DNA of 64,000 nucleotides. Source: Prostheceraeus crozeri (lineage: Eukaryota > Platyhelminthes > Polycladida > Euryleptidae). The stretch covers positions 221,965 through 285,964 of the forward strand of contig CAJQUW010001464.1 of assembly GCA_907163375.1 (NCBI GenBank). Direction: 5' to 3'. The position numbers and the translations under genes are program-made. Positions 46,501 to 57,659 of this stretch are shown here, piece by piece. Under the pieces are notes generated by a model. It was not told the origin of the DNA. It was given only the letters and a program-made list of their open reading frames with translations, and made no database searches. The stretch's first letter is position 1. Each line of letters opens with the position of its first letter.

Positions 46501-47801
46501 TTTCGTTCCATCAGACTTTCTCACCTTCTTGGATTTTCTGGTGTCAGCGTAGATTCTTGAAGTCAGATCATCGCAGTAGAACTTCTCTACTACCTCTTTC
46601 GTCTCTTGAGACAGGGCATGTCCATTGGAATTTGACTTTGGGATCTTCTTCTCGAGTCTCTCCTCTTCCGCCAATCGCTTTACAACTTCTCTCCGACGCG
46701 TGGGACTTCTCGGTAGAGTGCATCTCATACGGGAGACGGCTTTCCCTTCACTTTGAGGAGTCAGGAATGCGGAGGTGTCGGCCCTTTCTTTTCTTTTCTT
46801 TTCTTCTGCCGCTGAATTCTCTTTCGCATCTTCTCATATTCCCATTGCTTCATCGTCTCACTATTCGATCGCATTTGCTTCACCGTTGCTCTTCTCCTCT
46901 TCATTCGCATTGCCGCTTTCTTGTTTTCTTCTGTTTTCATTTCGATGGTCATTCTGGCTCTCTCAAGGCGCTTCCGCTCTGCTGCTGTTGAAGGCATGAA
47001 GTTCGTGTCAAACGTCCTATTCATTTTCTCGGTAATCCCCTGTCTGGCAACGGCGCTTCACCTTGCATTCGACGATGTAGGATATCTATGAATGTCGCCA
47101 GCCGCACAATGATCGCGCTCACTTGCTCTGTCAAGCACATTTCGGCTGGCTATAAGTCTGAACAAAAGTGCATTGCCATAGACTTAGTCCTGACAGTCGT
47201 GAAAATTAATTTAACAGATGTGTATGACGAATGGGACAATTTTCAACTATCCGGTAGAGATAGTTGAAATGGCGATGTCCCGTTCGACACGCACCTCAGC
47301 TACACCCATTACATCATACTTGTCTGAAATTAATGTGGTGTCTAGTCAGGACGTTAGTTGACAAATAGAGGGCAACCGCTAATTGAAATGTTTCATACTC
47401 ATTGAATAATAAAAACAATAGATCATTTCGAGACGAACGGGACAAAGCTATCTATGTGCACTTTAAAAGCCTATAGAAGTGACACAATTTCAAAATTTCA
47501 TTATTCTTTTTTACAGAATGTAATAGTACGATCAACTATTACTAAAAATGGAGTTGAAGATCATTTGCCAATGCTTTTTCATTATCAGTTTGACAACTTA
47601 ACTCGGTGGAAAAAAATCAAAAAATTAAAGAAAAAAGGACGCATTTCTATTTGTGTGTAATTCTAGTAGAATTAGCCAAAATTTTGAAATCGATGTGAAA
47701 ACATAAACTTTTGGTTATATACTTCTCAAATTCACCTTTAGTGGTTAAGTTAAGTTTCTTTTATTTTTGCACATCTATGTCACGATTTCATGGAATGACC
47801 C
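43521..47801 (-). mobile_element. 4.28-kb DNA transposon with 4-bp target duplication
   Basis: Ends GGGTCATTCCAT (left) and ATGGAATGACCC (right) are inverted, and AACA flanks both sides (43517-43520, 47802-47805). A 13-bp box close to TGACGAACGGGAC occurs six times near the ends: 43535, 43713, 43913, 47225, 47278 (reverse) and 47431. These are likely transposase-binding sites. The interior holds one split gene on the minus strand. A 4-bp duplication with a DDE-type protein is compatible with Sola-type elements, but that name is a guess. Confidence 0.85.
44120..47024 (-). pseudogene. Three-exon DDE-type transposase of the 4.28-kb element
   Basis: Exon 1 runs from the ATG at 47024 to 46132 (donor GTAAGT). 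It encodes a very basic coiled region, a frameshift in the purine tract at about 46780-46800, then AVSRMRCTLPRSPTRRREVV and a Cys-rich stretch (DLTVCCCPYHENF, CMFSRCGFC). Exon 2 runs from about 45667 to 45121 (donor GTAAGT). It carries MLCDFSENFQFRIQREV, HWRSDCRGQVTIYT, a TGA at 45383, VWSDGAAAQFKCRHT and WNFFESYHGKGPHDGIG; the acidic residues are candidates for the catalytic triad. Exon 3 starts at 44553 (GAVVKREVWRQVLRGSAIVR) and ends at 44120. The motif set matches an uncharacterised family seen in many marine invertebrates. One frameshift and one stop make it recently inactivated. Confidence 0.8.
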
Positions 47802-47805
47802 AACA

Positions 47806-48311
47806 GACAAATAGATGCCATAAAAATATCTAAAAATAGTTGATTTGTCGCTGTTGACAAAATTTAAACGCTTAGCCTAAACGCTTGATATGCAAGTTGA
47901 GTTTGCATAAATTATTCTTCCTATTAATAAGAACATATTCACAAATGCAAAGTTTTTGAATTTGAAGTCATGTGAATGAAATTTGAAATTAAATTTTGAT
48001 GACATTTTCCATTTCTAATAGTGAGCCAATGAAAGTTTGTCAAAGTTTTTGTTTTACCTTTGGCCTTCTCCTCAGTCAATGGATGGCTTTAAAAATAAAA
48101 ATGATTCTGTCTTTCTGAATCTCCCTTCAATGCCCCTTCGATTTATGTGCGGTTTGGAAAAATTGGTGTAATAGTTTGGGAGATCAGCAGGGGGAGGTAG
48201 GGGAAGGGCTAAATAGCGTCCTAAACACAGCGGTTAGTAAATGAACCTTAGTTAATATATAAGCCTCTGTAATATGTAGGCAATAACATATAGTAGGCTA
48301 AACCATATTTC
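47806..48311. other. No gene; diverged dispersed repeat
   Basis: About 48010-48240 is a diverged inverted relative of 52750-52960 (shared CCTTTGGCCTTCTCCTCAG-type and GGGAGAT...AGGG stretches). Confidence 0.5.
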
Positions 48312-48319
48312 GTCCAATG

Positions 48320-49886
48320 CATACAGTAAATATATTAGGTAGAGTGGTGACTCCGCATTTATTAAATCCACAATGTGCATACACTTCCGATTTTATTAAA
48401 TGAACTCAAGGGAGATACAGGTGGTATTGTCACCAAATGTGAGATATGCAAATATTTGCAGTTTTGCAGAAATTACTGTGGAATTGAGTGATCATGATTG
48501 TAATGCAGAAGGAATGATAGTATTTTACAGATCCTCCGTGCTATGACAGCCTTGGAGAGGCAATGTTTGTTAAATTAGAAATTCGACAGGTTGCTATACT
48601 TTCATACTCAACATCGTGCTCAACCTCAAGTGTCTTTTCTTTAGCGTGATCATATCACATGCAACCTGCCATGGCAGAGCAAAATCACATAATCAAAGAC
48701 AATGATTTCATTTAGCTTTGAAAGATGTAAATGGTTCCACATCATAGTCCGGCAGCCAGAACGAGTTTCTGCAGGGAACGAGGCCGAAAGTGAGACTTTC
48801 ACAGAATGATGTACACCCCATGCCTACTACGAATCGGCACGTCTGTCGAGTTCAAGTGAGTTCCTGTTCTTGTCAGACAGGATCAAAGAGAAACACATGT
48901 AAATCCAATGGGACGCAGATTGAAATCTTTTGGTTTAAATGAAATTTTCTATGTTTTCTCTAATTAAGCGAAAAGTATTAAGCCTAGAGTCATGATTTTT
49001 GACATGCAATGTATTCAGGTCATTTCCCATGATGTGCATGTGCGTTTATCATGCGTCTGATCGGCAATGTATGTGAGAATGTGGATAAAGTTGCTCAAAA
49101 TGTTTGTGTTTGACGACATTAAGAGGCTCGCCAAATCGAAATGTGTTTAGTTTAAAGACAGGGGTGCATGATGATGAAAGGAAATGACCTGAAGACATTC
49201 CATGTCAAAAATCATGAGTCTAGGCTTAATACTTTTCGCTTAATTAGAGAAAACATGGAAAATTTCATTTTAGCCAAAAACTGCAATCTGCGTCCCATTG
49301 GATTTACATGTGTTTTTCTTTGATCTCGTCTGACAAGAAGAGGAACTCACTAGAACTCGGCAGACGTGCAGATTCATAGTAGGCATAGGGCGTTCATCAT
49401 TCTGTGAAAGTCTCACTTTCGGCCTCGTTCCCTGCAGAAACTCGTTCTGGCTGCCGGACTATCACTATTCAGATTCTAGAAATGAAACATGAATTTAGTG
49501 AATCATAGAATCATGCCGATGAAAATTGAATTAAAAAATTGAAATTTCAGCCAACAAAGCACGAATAATATCGCGACTTTCATTGCAATACGTATCATGA
49601 AATTCCCTTGATAATCAGTTTGATTTCCGCTTAGTTAGGATGCTTATTAGCAAATATTCATTCCTTTTGATATCCAACTTGTTTCATACTATATACTGTA
49701 TATATAGGAGAGTCATCTCGGTAGTATATAAATTGGCAAATTTTGACTTTTTTTAAAACTGCTCAAATAATTTTTTGGACCATGGGAACGTAATCTCCGC
49801 AAAAAACTGAATATTTTCAAATGAAAATTTTCTTTGTATACAGATACTTTTTTGAGTCGACACTCTACCTATATATCCCTACTCTG
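48320..49886 (-). mobile_element. hAT-type MITE family 3, copy 1, with nested foldback
   Basis: Inverted relative to the copy at 55764-56602. It starts CATACAGTAAATATATTAGG and ends in CCTATATATCCCTACTCTG, with internal AGGTAGAGTG at both ends. A perfect 8-bp duplication, GTCCAATG, lies at 48312-48319 and 49887-49894. 717 bp of its length is the foldback element at 48745-49461. Confidence 0.9.
48745..49461. mobile_element. Foldback element, copy 1
   Basis: Arms of about 285 bp start TAGTCCGGCAGCCAGAACGA and fold back around a spacer of about 150 bp. TCA flanks both sides (48742-48744, 49462-49464). The uninterrupted site is visible in the related copy at 55764-56602 (CCACATCACCATTCAG). No coding sequence. 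Confidence 0.9.
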
Positions 49887-49958
49887 GTCCAATGGTTGAC
49901 TTTTCTCATTATTTGCTATATCTAGCTTTCCCACATCAACCGATGATTGAGATGCATT

Positions 49959-50219
49959 CAGGGCTGGGATCGGTTGACCGAGTTACACTTTCTTTTAACC
50001 GGTCAAAATCGGTTACGATGTTTGATTAGATTTATCTTGTATAATGAAATATTGTCGATAATTGTGAATGAATAATTGTGATAATGAATGAAAATTGTCG
50101 ATAAACCTTGACAACTAGATATATACTGGGAATCCTCATTTAACCGAATTTAACCGGTTGGCCTGTTAAAATTATAATCGGTTAACCGGTTACAAAAAAA
50201 TTAACCGGTCCCAGCCCTG
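49959..50219. mobile_element. hAT-type MITE family 4
   Basis: 261 bp with inverted ends CAGGGCTGGGATCGG and, read inward, CAGGGCTGGGACCGG. Flanked by a perfect 8-bp duplication, GATGCATT, at 49951-49958 and 50220-50227. The interior is rich in CGGTTAACCGGTT-type palindromes. Confidence 0.9.
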
Positions 50220-50227
50220 GATGCATT

Positions 50228-51518
50228 GCAGTGATCATCAGAGTAAATGAATAGAAATACATGTAGGAACATTCAGCAGTTGACACACATCATAATGATT
50301 CCAGAGTGCCAGTTCGCATAGGCATTGAGTAGAAAGATGCCCTCATATTTGAACAATTTAAGCACAAAAAGTCCTTGGGAGCCCTAAACACTGCGTTTCA
50401 CCTCGCAAGGCTGGAGTCACACACGATAAGCCTTCAGTCATAAGACATAAACCAAGGTCATTTCACAAGCTGTTAACCGGTTGAGAATCTTTGAACCATT
50501 ATCCTCAATAGAACCGACGTTGTGATATAATGCGTCATTCTTCATGCTACAATGATTCAGCCTTACAATGATTTCTACTCTTCCAATTATTAGAAAAATG
50601 TCATGAATTTTCTTCTTCTGCCTGCTTGTATTGCCTTTCATGAGAATAAGTATAGGATATCACACTGATTTCAGTAGATAAACGCTGAGAATCTACGAGT
50701 ATCAAAAGCTATCTATTCTCCGAGCCGGAGGCGGAAAGTGTGATATCCTAATTTATATGACCGATATCTTAAAGGGAATAGAAATTCATAAAACTCAAGC
50801 GTTTAACACTGCAAATCTTGACAACATGAAAGACATGTTCAGTGGAACTTTCTCAAACTGTGTATTCAATGTCAAGTTTGAGAAGTAAGAGACAATGTGA
50901 CATGACTCATCATAGCATAATACTTATTGTTGATAAATTATTAAAATTTGTTCAATTTACTAATTTATCATAGTTTTCAATATTTTACTATGGATCTATG
51001 TACCCAGTAGAATAAACGATTATATTCCATCGTTAAATATCTAAAATTCTACTGATATCGGTCATGATGATTTGACTCATGACTTTTGGATTGTGAATTA
51101 TGGTTCATGACTTGTGGCTTATGGATGATCGTGACGTGACTTGCGAATGGTGGCTTATGGCTTATTCCGTGTGCCTCCGGCCTAAGTGCGCCTCAGAATA
51201 GCCTTAGAGTAGCATAGGTAGAAACGCAGTTGATAGTTGACACCCACCGAGATTGAATGTCACTCATGTTGTTCATTAAAAGTGAATGTAGAACGCAAAT
51301 TCAGTTTTCACCACTTAAGCTGTTAAGATCAACTGTTGAGAAGACCGGCCAATAAAAAATCTGCAAATTTTGATTTTGAATCAAATATTTTTCGATCAAA
51401 TTATTGGAGAGCTTCTTCTGCTTCTCATTTAATGTAAACTGTATAGCGCAAATCATGCTTGAATACATTTATGAAAGTAGCGGATGTTGGCATCCTTTCC
51501 TTTCACTTCATTTTCTTG
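50228..51518. other. No gene; inverted repeats
   Basis: TAGGATATCACACT at 50652-50665 is mirrored at 50737-50750 around CTCCGAGCCGGAGGCGGA. TGACCGATATC near 50758 is mirrored by GATATCGGTCA near 51056. Degenerate TGACTTGTGGCTTATGG-type units lie near 51.08-51.17 kb. Confidence 0.5.
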
Positions 51519-52222
51519 ACCAGCAGCCTGAGCAAGTTTCTGCAGGGAACGAGGCCGAAAATGAAACTTTCACCGAATGACGTGTGCCCTATGCCTACTA
51601 CGAATCTGTACATCTGCTGTATTCAATCCGGTTCCACCTCTTGTCAGACAGGATCAAAGAAAGCACGTGTTCTTCAACTGGGAATCAGATCGCTGATTCT
51701 GGCAAAAATGTAATTTTCTATGTTATTCTCTTATCCATTGAAAGGCACTGAGTCTACAACCATAATTTTCGGCATGATGTGTCTTCAGGTCATTTATCAT
51801 GTGTATGTGACATTATCATGCCTCTGATCGGTCATGTATGCGAGAATGTGGTTCAATGAAGGTTAAGTGGGTCAGTATGTTGGCGCTTGTCGACAGTAGC
51901 TTCATAGAGTGCAGCTTCATAGATAAATGTTCATGAACATGATAAGAAATTGCATGACGATATTCCAAGTGAAACATGATGACTCTGTGCTTAATACTTT
52001 CCAGTTGATAAGAGAAAACATGAAAAATTATATCTTTCGTGAATATCGCGATCTCTGTTCCATTGGATTAAGAGACGTTTTTATTTGATCGTGTTTGACA
52101 AGAGAAGGAACTATCTGGAACTCGACAGACGCGCAGATTCGAATTGAGCATAGAATGTGAATTATTCTATGAAAGTCTCATTTTCGGCCTCTTTTGCTGC
52201 AGAAAAGCGTTGGCTAAGCTTC
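51519..52222. mobile_element. Foldback element, copy 2 (diverged)
   Basis: Shares GTTTCTGCAGGGAACGAGGC, TTGTCAGACAGGATCAAAG and the mirrored right arm with 48745-49461, but with many substitutions. An older copy. Confidence 0.8.
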
Positions 52223-53678
52223 CTCACTGTGGTCATCACTGCGAGCAATTGCTGTTTCATAGTTCTATTTCTTCTGTCTCATTTCATGATTTTGTCCAAA
52301 TATTTAGCAATAGTCTTCTATAAATTTTTGAATCTGTAATTTTGATGGATTTGAGCTAGATTTCAGGCACAGGATCGTCTGCAGTTATGAAAGCAGATAT
52401 AACCCAATGGGAAAAATTGAATGAATTTTGGAATGAACTCATTCGAAATAAATCAGAAAACGCTCCCAGTCAATTTTATCGATATAAATACAGTTACCGA
52501 TAAATCCTTGCTAATTTATTTGAATTCCACAATTTACGTTATTGGTTGCACTACTGGAAAACACACGATGATCACAATATTGATGCTTCTAAATCACGAC
52601 ATGGACTACATTTGTTGATTCGTGTGAAAATCCTCACAAGTGAATGGAAATGAATTTTTCTGGTCCGTTTCACTTGCAAGTCTTACTCGTACAAGTCTTG
52701 CAACAAAGTCTTGTCACCAAAGTCGACAGCCGATCCCATCGAATTGCCAGTGTAGAATCGGGCTCTTGTTGCTTCCTCCTAACCCTTGCCCCTTCTTGCT
52801 TATCTCCCAAACTATGATGCCAATTTTGCCAAACCTTACATCAATTGAATGGGCATTGAAACGGTATTCAGAAAAACAGAATCATTTTTATTTCTAAAGT
52901 CATCCCTGGGCTGAGGTGAAGGTCAAAGGTCAAAAAACGTCAATTTTTGATCAATTTCCATTATCTCTATTTGAAACTTAAAATGACAACAAAACCAATA
53001 AACCAAATACCAATCGAAAGATCTGGTCAAGTTGGTTAATAAAACGACGATTACTCTGAGATTACATCACTGTATTAGACGAGGTCTGAGGTCAAATAAT
53101 TCAAACTTTTAGTTCAGCTCAAATATCACTAGAATCGCACATTTTAGTAGGCCTATTTAGTTTCTGCAGGTGAAGAAGCAACCCAACTCGGTGACTTTTA
53201 TCGAGACACTGAGGCTAAAAGCAACATGATTCTGAAAAATTTCAGAAATTGCAGATCAGATGCTGAGCCAAAAAGTACCATAATAATAAAAAATCGTGTT
53301 TGAAAATTGAATTGAAATGTCAAACATTCATACATAGTAAGTAGATAACATCAAATTCAAGGATTTTGCATTTGTGAATTTCTCTATATTCATAGGGCAT
53401 CCTTTATGTAATCTCAACTTTTTTCTTCAAGAAATGATGCCGCAACATATATTAGCTGTATTCGTCAATATACCGAAATCAGCCAAAATATTCCCAACAT
53501 TCTAACTTTAAAATAGCTCTCACGCCAAAAGTGTTGTGTCAAAGTCATACTTCTGTCAAAAGTATCATAATACGTTGGAAGCAAGTTACTAGAAATCCGA
53601 TGCCGTAGCTTGCTTGGCTTTAAGGATATTCAAAAAAATCGTTAGAGAGTGCTAAAAAAGGGTCCCCCACATGGGGGA
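52223..53678. other. No gene recognised
   Basis: Contains the repeat at 52750-52960 with the DR1 motif. Otherwise unassigned. Confidence 0.4.
52920..52932 (+). promoter_or_regulatory. DR1 nuclear-receptor-like site
   Basis: AGGTCAAAGGTCA, a perfect one-base-spaced direct repeat, inside a dispersed repeat. Compare 5517-5529. Regulatory use is untested inference. Confidence 0.35.
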
Positions 53679-53969
53679 GTTTGCGCGTCGTCTACAGTTG
53701 TCTGCGTTGCCGCTTGAACCACGGATGAACCGCTAAGCATGCTCTGTCTTCCCTGAGCATGAAATTGAGGACCTATCACATTGTTTAGCCTCTGATACAT
53801 GCAGACACATGAGACACAAAGTCTATATAACAGGACTGCCAACTATACTAACTTGTATAACAGATGTTGCAGCAGTGTCCCGCATAGCCACGGATGTTTA
53901 GGGTCATGTGTAATTACGCGTAGTTTGCGCGTGAATGACGTGTAACTGAGCGTGGCATGTCACCTAGTG
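53679..53969 (+). mobile_element. TA-flanked MITE family 2, copy C (5'-truncated)
   Basis: Matches the right two thirds of 28975-29425 and ends GGCATGTCACCTAGTG followed by TA. The left third is missing; the junction follows TCCCCCACATGGGGGA. Confidence 0.85.
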
Positions 53970-53971
53970 TA

Positions 53972-55755
53972 GTATTCTCCATGTCATCAGTGGACCATTT
54001 ACTTAGCCGCAAATCTTCCTGTTTTCAGATAGTGATGTAATTTAGACACTTTGAAGAGATTTCAGCGATATGAAATTACGACGCAATACAACGAAATGAA
54101 GAAGTAATCTTTTATCGATGTCTCATGACATTATGAAATTGAAGACATACTGATGTGTCTTTGCGAATCCACTCAGCAGCTGCAGTACAAATGCACTCAC
54201 GATGAAAATTAGAAAATACGAAAATATTACTTGCAATGCATCAGTTAAGTAGTTAAAAGGGAAATTTGCAGTAATAATATGAATCTCGCCTACGTGGAGT
54301 CAAAATAAGCCATTTGGATTGTCCAGGCTTTCCGCAAATCACTCAAACATGTTGGAAGTAGACTCACTCGTACGGCGTCTAATGCATCTGTAGTCTACAA
54401 TATGCAATGTTTGTTACTTGTTTTCATGCTGTTGACCCATGCCTGGAAAATAAATTCTCTCATTTTCCCCTAAAACACCTTATATAGAACATTACATCAT
54501 CTGATTGTCGATTTTTGGTTTTTGGCATTATAACATAGAAATCGAAGTCGTGTATTATAGTCAACGCTGTGTGAGCCATGTGTGAGCTATATTGTCAGTG
54601 TACACGATTAATGAGGGATGCAATCGCGAAAATGCATCATGCAAATCATACGCATGATCACGATATGTCTGCATGTATACACTCCATGCATATTATGTGT
54701 GCTTATGCTAACATTTTGCAGGTTTACCGTATGTACATTTGCAGAATGTCTGTGCTGCATGCGCGATTGCATGCGTGTGCCCCTATAATATAAAAGATTC
54801 ATGGGTTAGAGTAATCTCTCGACCCTTTTTACAATTGGACAATTCATAACTAAGGCGAGTTGCATGACTAAAGATCGATTTACTAAGTCAGTGAAATTAT
54901 AATAACCTGCTATAATCTGTTGTAATTATCAATTATAAAAGATGTCCGCCTACGCGTATGTTGCAGTCCATAATAGTTTTACTAAGGATCCATAGACTAC
55001 TAAGCAAAGGTTTTTTTATTTAGGTCTGCATAAAGGGAGCTGGCGTGACAAGTGAAATTAAATATTCATTTCAGTCCATGAGATCCATATGTTAACTTAT
55101 ATGCCTATATAATTCCATTGAAATATAGGCATACATGTACAAGCGTATCTTCGATATTCCATATGTTGCGCATATAGCTTAGATGGGCTGTACAATGAAG
55201 CAATGACGCTTAACAAACATTCTTGTGATTTGAAATTGTAAACAACTAATAAAGTATTTTGTCTAAAAGTGCAAGAAATATATAAATTTCTGAAATAGGC
55301 TGCACTATTTAAGTGTAAAGATAACAAGCCTAGTGTCAGTTTAAGAGAAACGTTCCCACTCATTAAGTATTGGTTGGTACGTACATGAAGAAAATCATAC
55401 TTTCTCACAACTTCAGTGTATTCATGTTATTAAATTTTGTGGCAAAAATTCATATTATGTATGTCTGTTAGTTGAAGTTAGCAACGAAAATATCGATGCG
55501 CGAAACATTAAGTTGTATTATCTCAATAACTTATTCGTCCGTCTGTCTGTTCTCATATCTGCGTAGCGTGGACTATAGTCTACAGAAACTTTGAAAGTTT
55601 GTTGAATGCTTAAGATTTGGAACAATTGATTTCTTTATCAAAAAAACTTACTTAGCAAACTGTATGAAGGAGTCATTTTGAAATGACAATAATAAAATCC
55701 AAGATTTTTGATGCTATCTTGCTATTAGTCAACGAAAGATGATGGTAAAAGGTGA
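53972..55755. other. No gene recognised
   Basis: Short frames only. Confidence 0.4.
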
Positions 55756-55763
55756 CAAATAAC

Positions 55764-56602
55764 CATAGAGTAAGTATGTATAGGTAGAGTGTCGACTCAA
55801 AAAAGTATCTGCATACAGTGAAAAATTTTATATGGAAAGATTCAGTTTTTTGCGGAGATTACGCTCCCGTGGTCCAAAATATTACTTGAGCAGTTTCTAA
55901 AAATCTAAATTTTTGCCGTTATATACTACCGACATGACGCCCCTTTATAAGTAGTATGGAACAATTTGGATATCAAAAGGAATGAATATTTGCTTATAAG
56001 CATTCTAACTAAGCAGAAATCAAGCTGATTATCGAGGGATTTTCATGAACCGCATTATAATGGAAGTCTTCATGAAAAAGTCGACATCTTATTGTGCTTT
56101 CTTGCCTGAAATTAATTGTTTTTAGTTCTATTTTCATCGGCATGAATTTATGATTCGATAAATTCATGTTTCACTTCATGAATCTGAATGGTGATGTGGA
56201 CCCATTTGCATCTTTCAAAGCTAAATGAAATCATTGTCTTTGATTATGTGATTTTGCTCTACCAATGGGAGGTTGCTTATGATTACGCTTAAGAATATTC
56301 TCTTGATGTTCAGCATGAAAGCAATATCAGGTCATCGAGTTGCTAATTTACCAGACATTACCTCACCAAGGCTGTCATGACACGGAGGATCTGTAAAATA
56401 CCATAATTTCTTCTGCATTGCTATCATGATCACTCAATTCCTTGGTAATTTCTTCAAAACTGCAAAAAATTTGCAAATCTCACATTTGGTAACAATGTCA
56501 ACTGTATCTCCCTCGAGTTAATTTAATAAAATCGAATGTGTATACACATTGGGGATTTAATAAGTGCGGAGTTACCACTCTACCTAATATATTTACTCCA
56601 TG
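55764..56602 (+). mobile_element. hAT-type MITE family 3, copy 2
   Basis: 839-bp uninterrupted copy. Starts CATAGAGTAAGTATGTATAG and ends in CTACCTAATATATTTACTCC then ATG. Perfect 8-bp duplication CAAATAAC at 55756-55763 and 56603-56610. It supplies the empty site for the foldback insertion in copy 1. Confidence 0.9.
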
Positions 56603-57038
56603 CAAATAACTGAATCTTTATGCAAAAAAGCTTGTTCTGAATCAATGGTGAAGTGCATTCTAAACTAGCAAGTAGAAAAAGACGGGGCATAGAGCTCTTC
56701 TGGCAGAAATGAATTTGGTGTAGACTATAGTCGACGCTAAGCATACATGAGTTGATAATAGTGGAGTTAATAAATTGACAAACTATAGTTTTGAAGGCAG
56801 GGTTCTACGCATAGCTGTCAAAATATAAAAAAATGTCTAATTTTTATTTCCGCAAATTGCACGCATTCGAGCACTTCCCGGTTTGCAGCATTCTAAATTG
56901 ACGATTGTATTATATTATATTCGAAAAGCACGCATCTCTTCTCAAACTAAACTTTATGAGTGAAAATGAAAGGAGTTTTTTTTTGAATATTTTCAGGGTG
57001 TTCAAAAACCAGAAGTTATTATAAATTTTCTTCGCGGA

Positions 57039-57252
57039 CATAGAGTAAGTACTATGTTAGGTAGAGTGGTAACCCCGCATTTATTGAATCCCCAATGTGT
57101 ATACACTTCCGATTTTATTAAATGAACTCAAGGGAGATGCAGTCAGAATTGTTTCAAAATGTGAAATATACAGATTAATGCAGTTTTGAAGAAATTACAA
57201 CGGAATTGACACTTTTTGAGTCGACACTCTACCTATACATGCTTACTCTATG
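57039..57252. mobile_element. hAT-type MITE family 3, copy 3 (short)
   Basis: 214-bp internally deleted copy with both ends (CATAGAGTAAGTACTATG and its inverted partner). Perfect 8-bp duplication TTCGCGGA at 57031-57038 and 57253-57260. Confidence 0.92.
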
Positions 57253-57291
57253 TTCGCGGAATCTTGTCGTTGCCTCTTACACGCTAATGCA

Positions 57292-57659
57292 GCAGAAAAG
57301 TGACATAGATGTTGAAAGTGAGCCTTGATAAAGCCAGAACACGTACAATGACGTCACACAGTGCAGCCGGATACATAGAGATATAAAGACCAGAAGATTA
57401 AGAAGCAAATGCAGCACGTGAAAGACATATGAGGCACTACATTAATCAAATGCATATGGGAAAGGATACATGCATAATACAAATAAGATATTGGATGATG
57501 AAGTATAGTGCTTAGAACAAGGGATTACCAGAAGGTAAAGGAAGCTTCACTTAATCTTCTGCATTCATTTCGTTACGTATACGGCTGCACTGTGTGACGT
57601 CATTGTGCGCGTTCTGGCTTTGTCAAAGTTCATTTGCAATATATATGTCACTTTTCTGC
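57292..57659. mobile_element. Long-inverted-end MITE
   Basis: 368 bp with imperfect ends of about 80 bp starting GCAGAAAAGTGACATA and sharing TGACGTCA and CAGTGYAGCCG-type blocks. No target duplication seen. Confidence 0.7.

Noticed and set aside
46557-46991. Plus-strand Leu/Ser-rich ORF
   Set aside because: Antisense shadow of the basic, purine-rich first exon of the transposase.
54578-54802. His/Met-rich small proteins on both strands
   Set aside because: Artefact of a CATG/CAT-rich low-complexity stretch.
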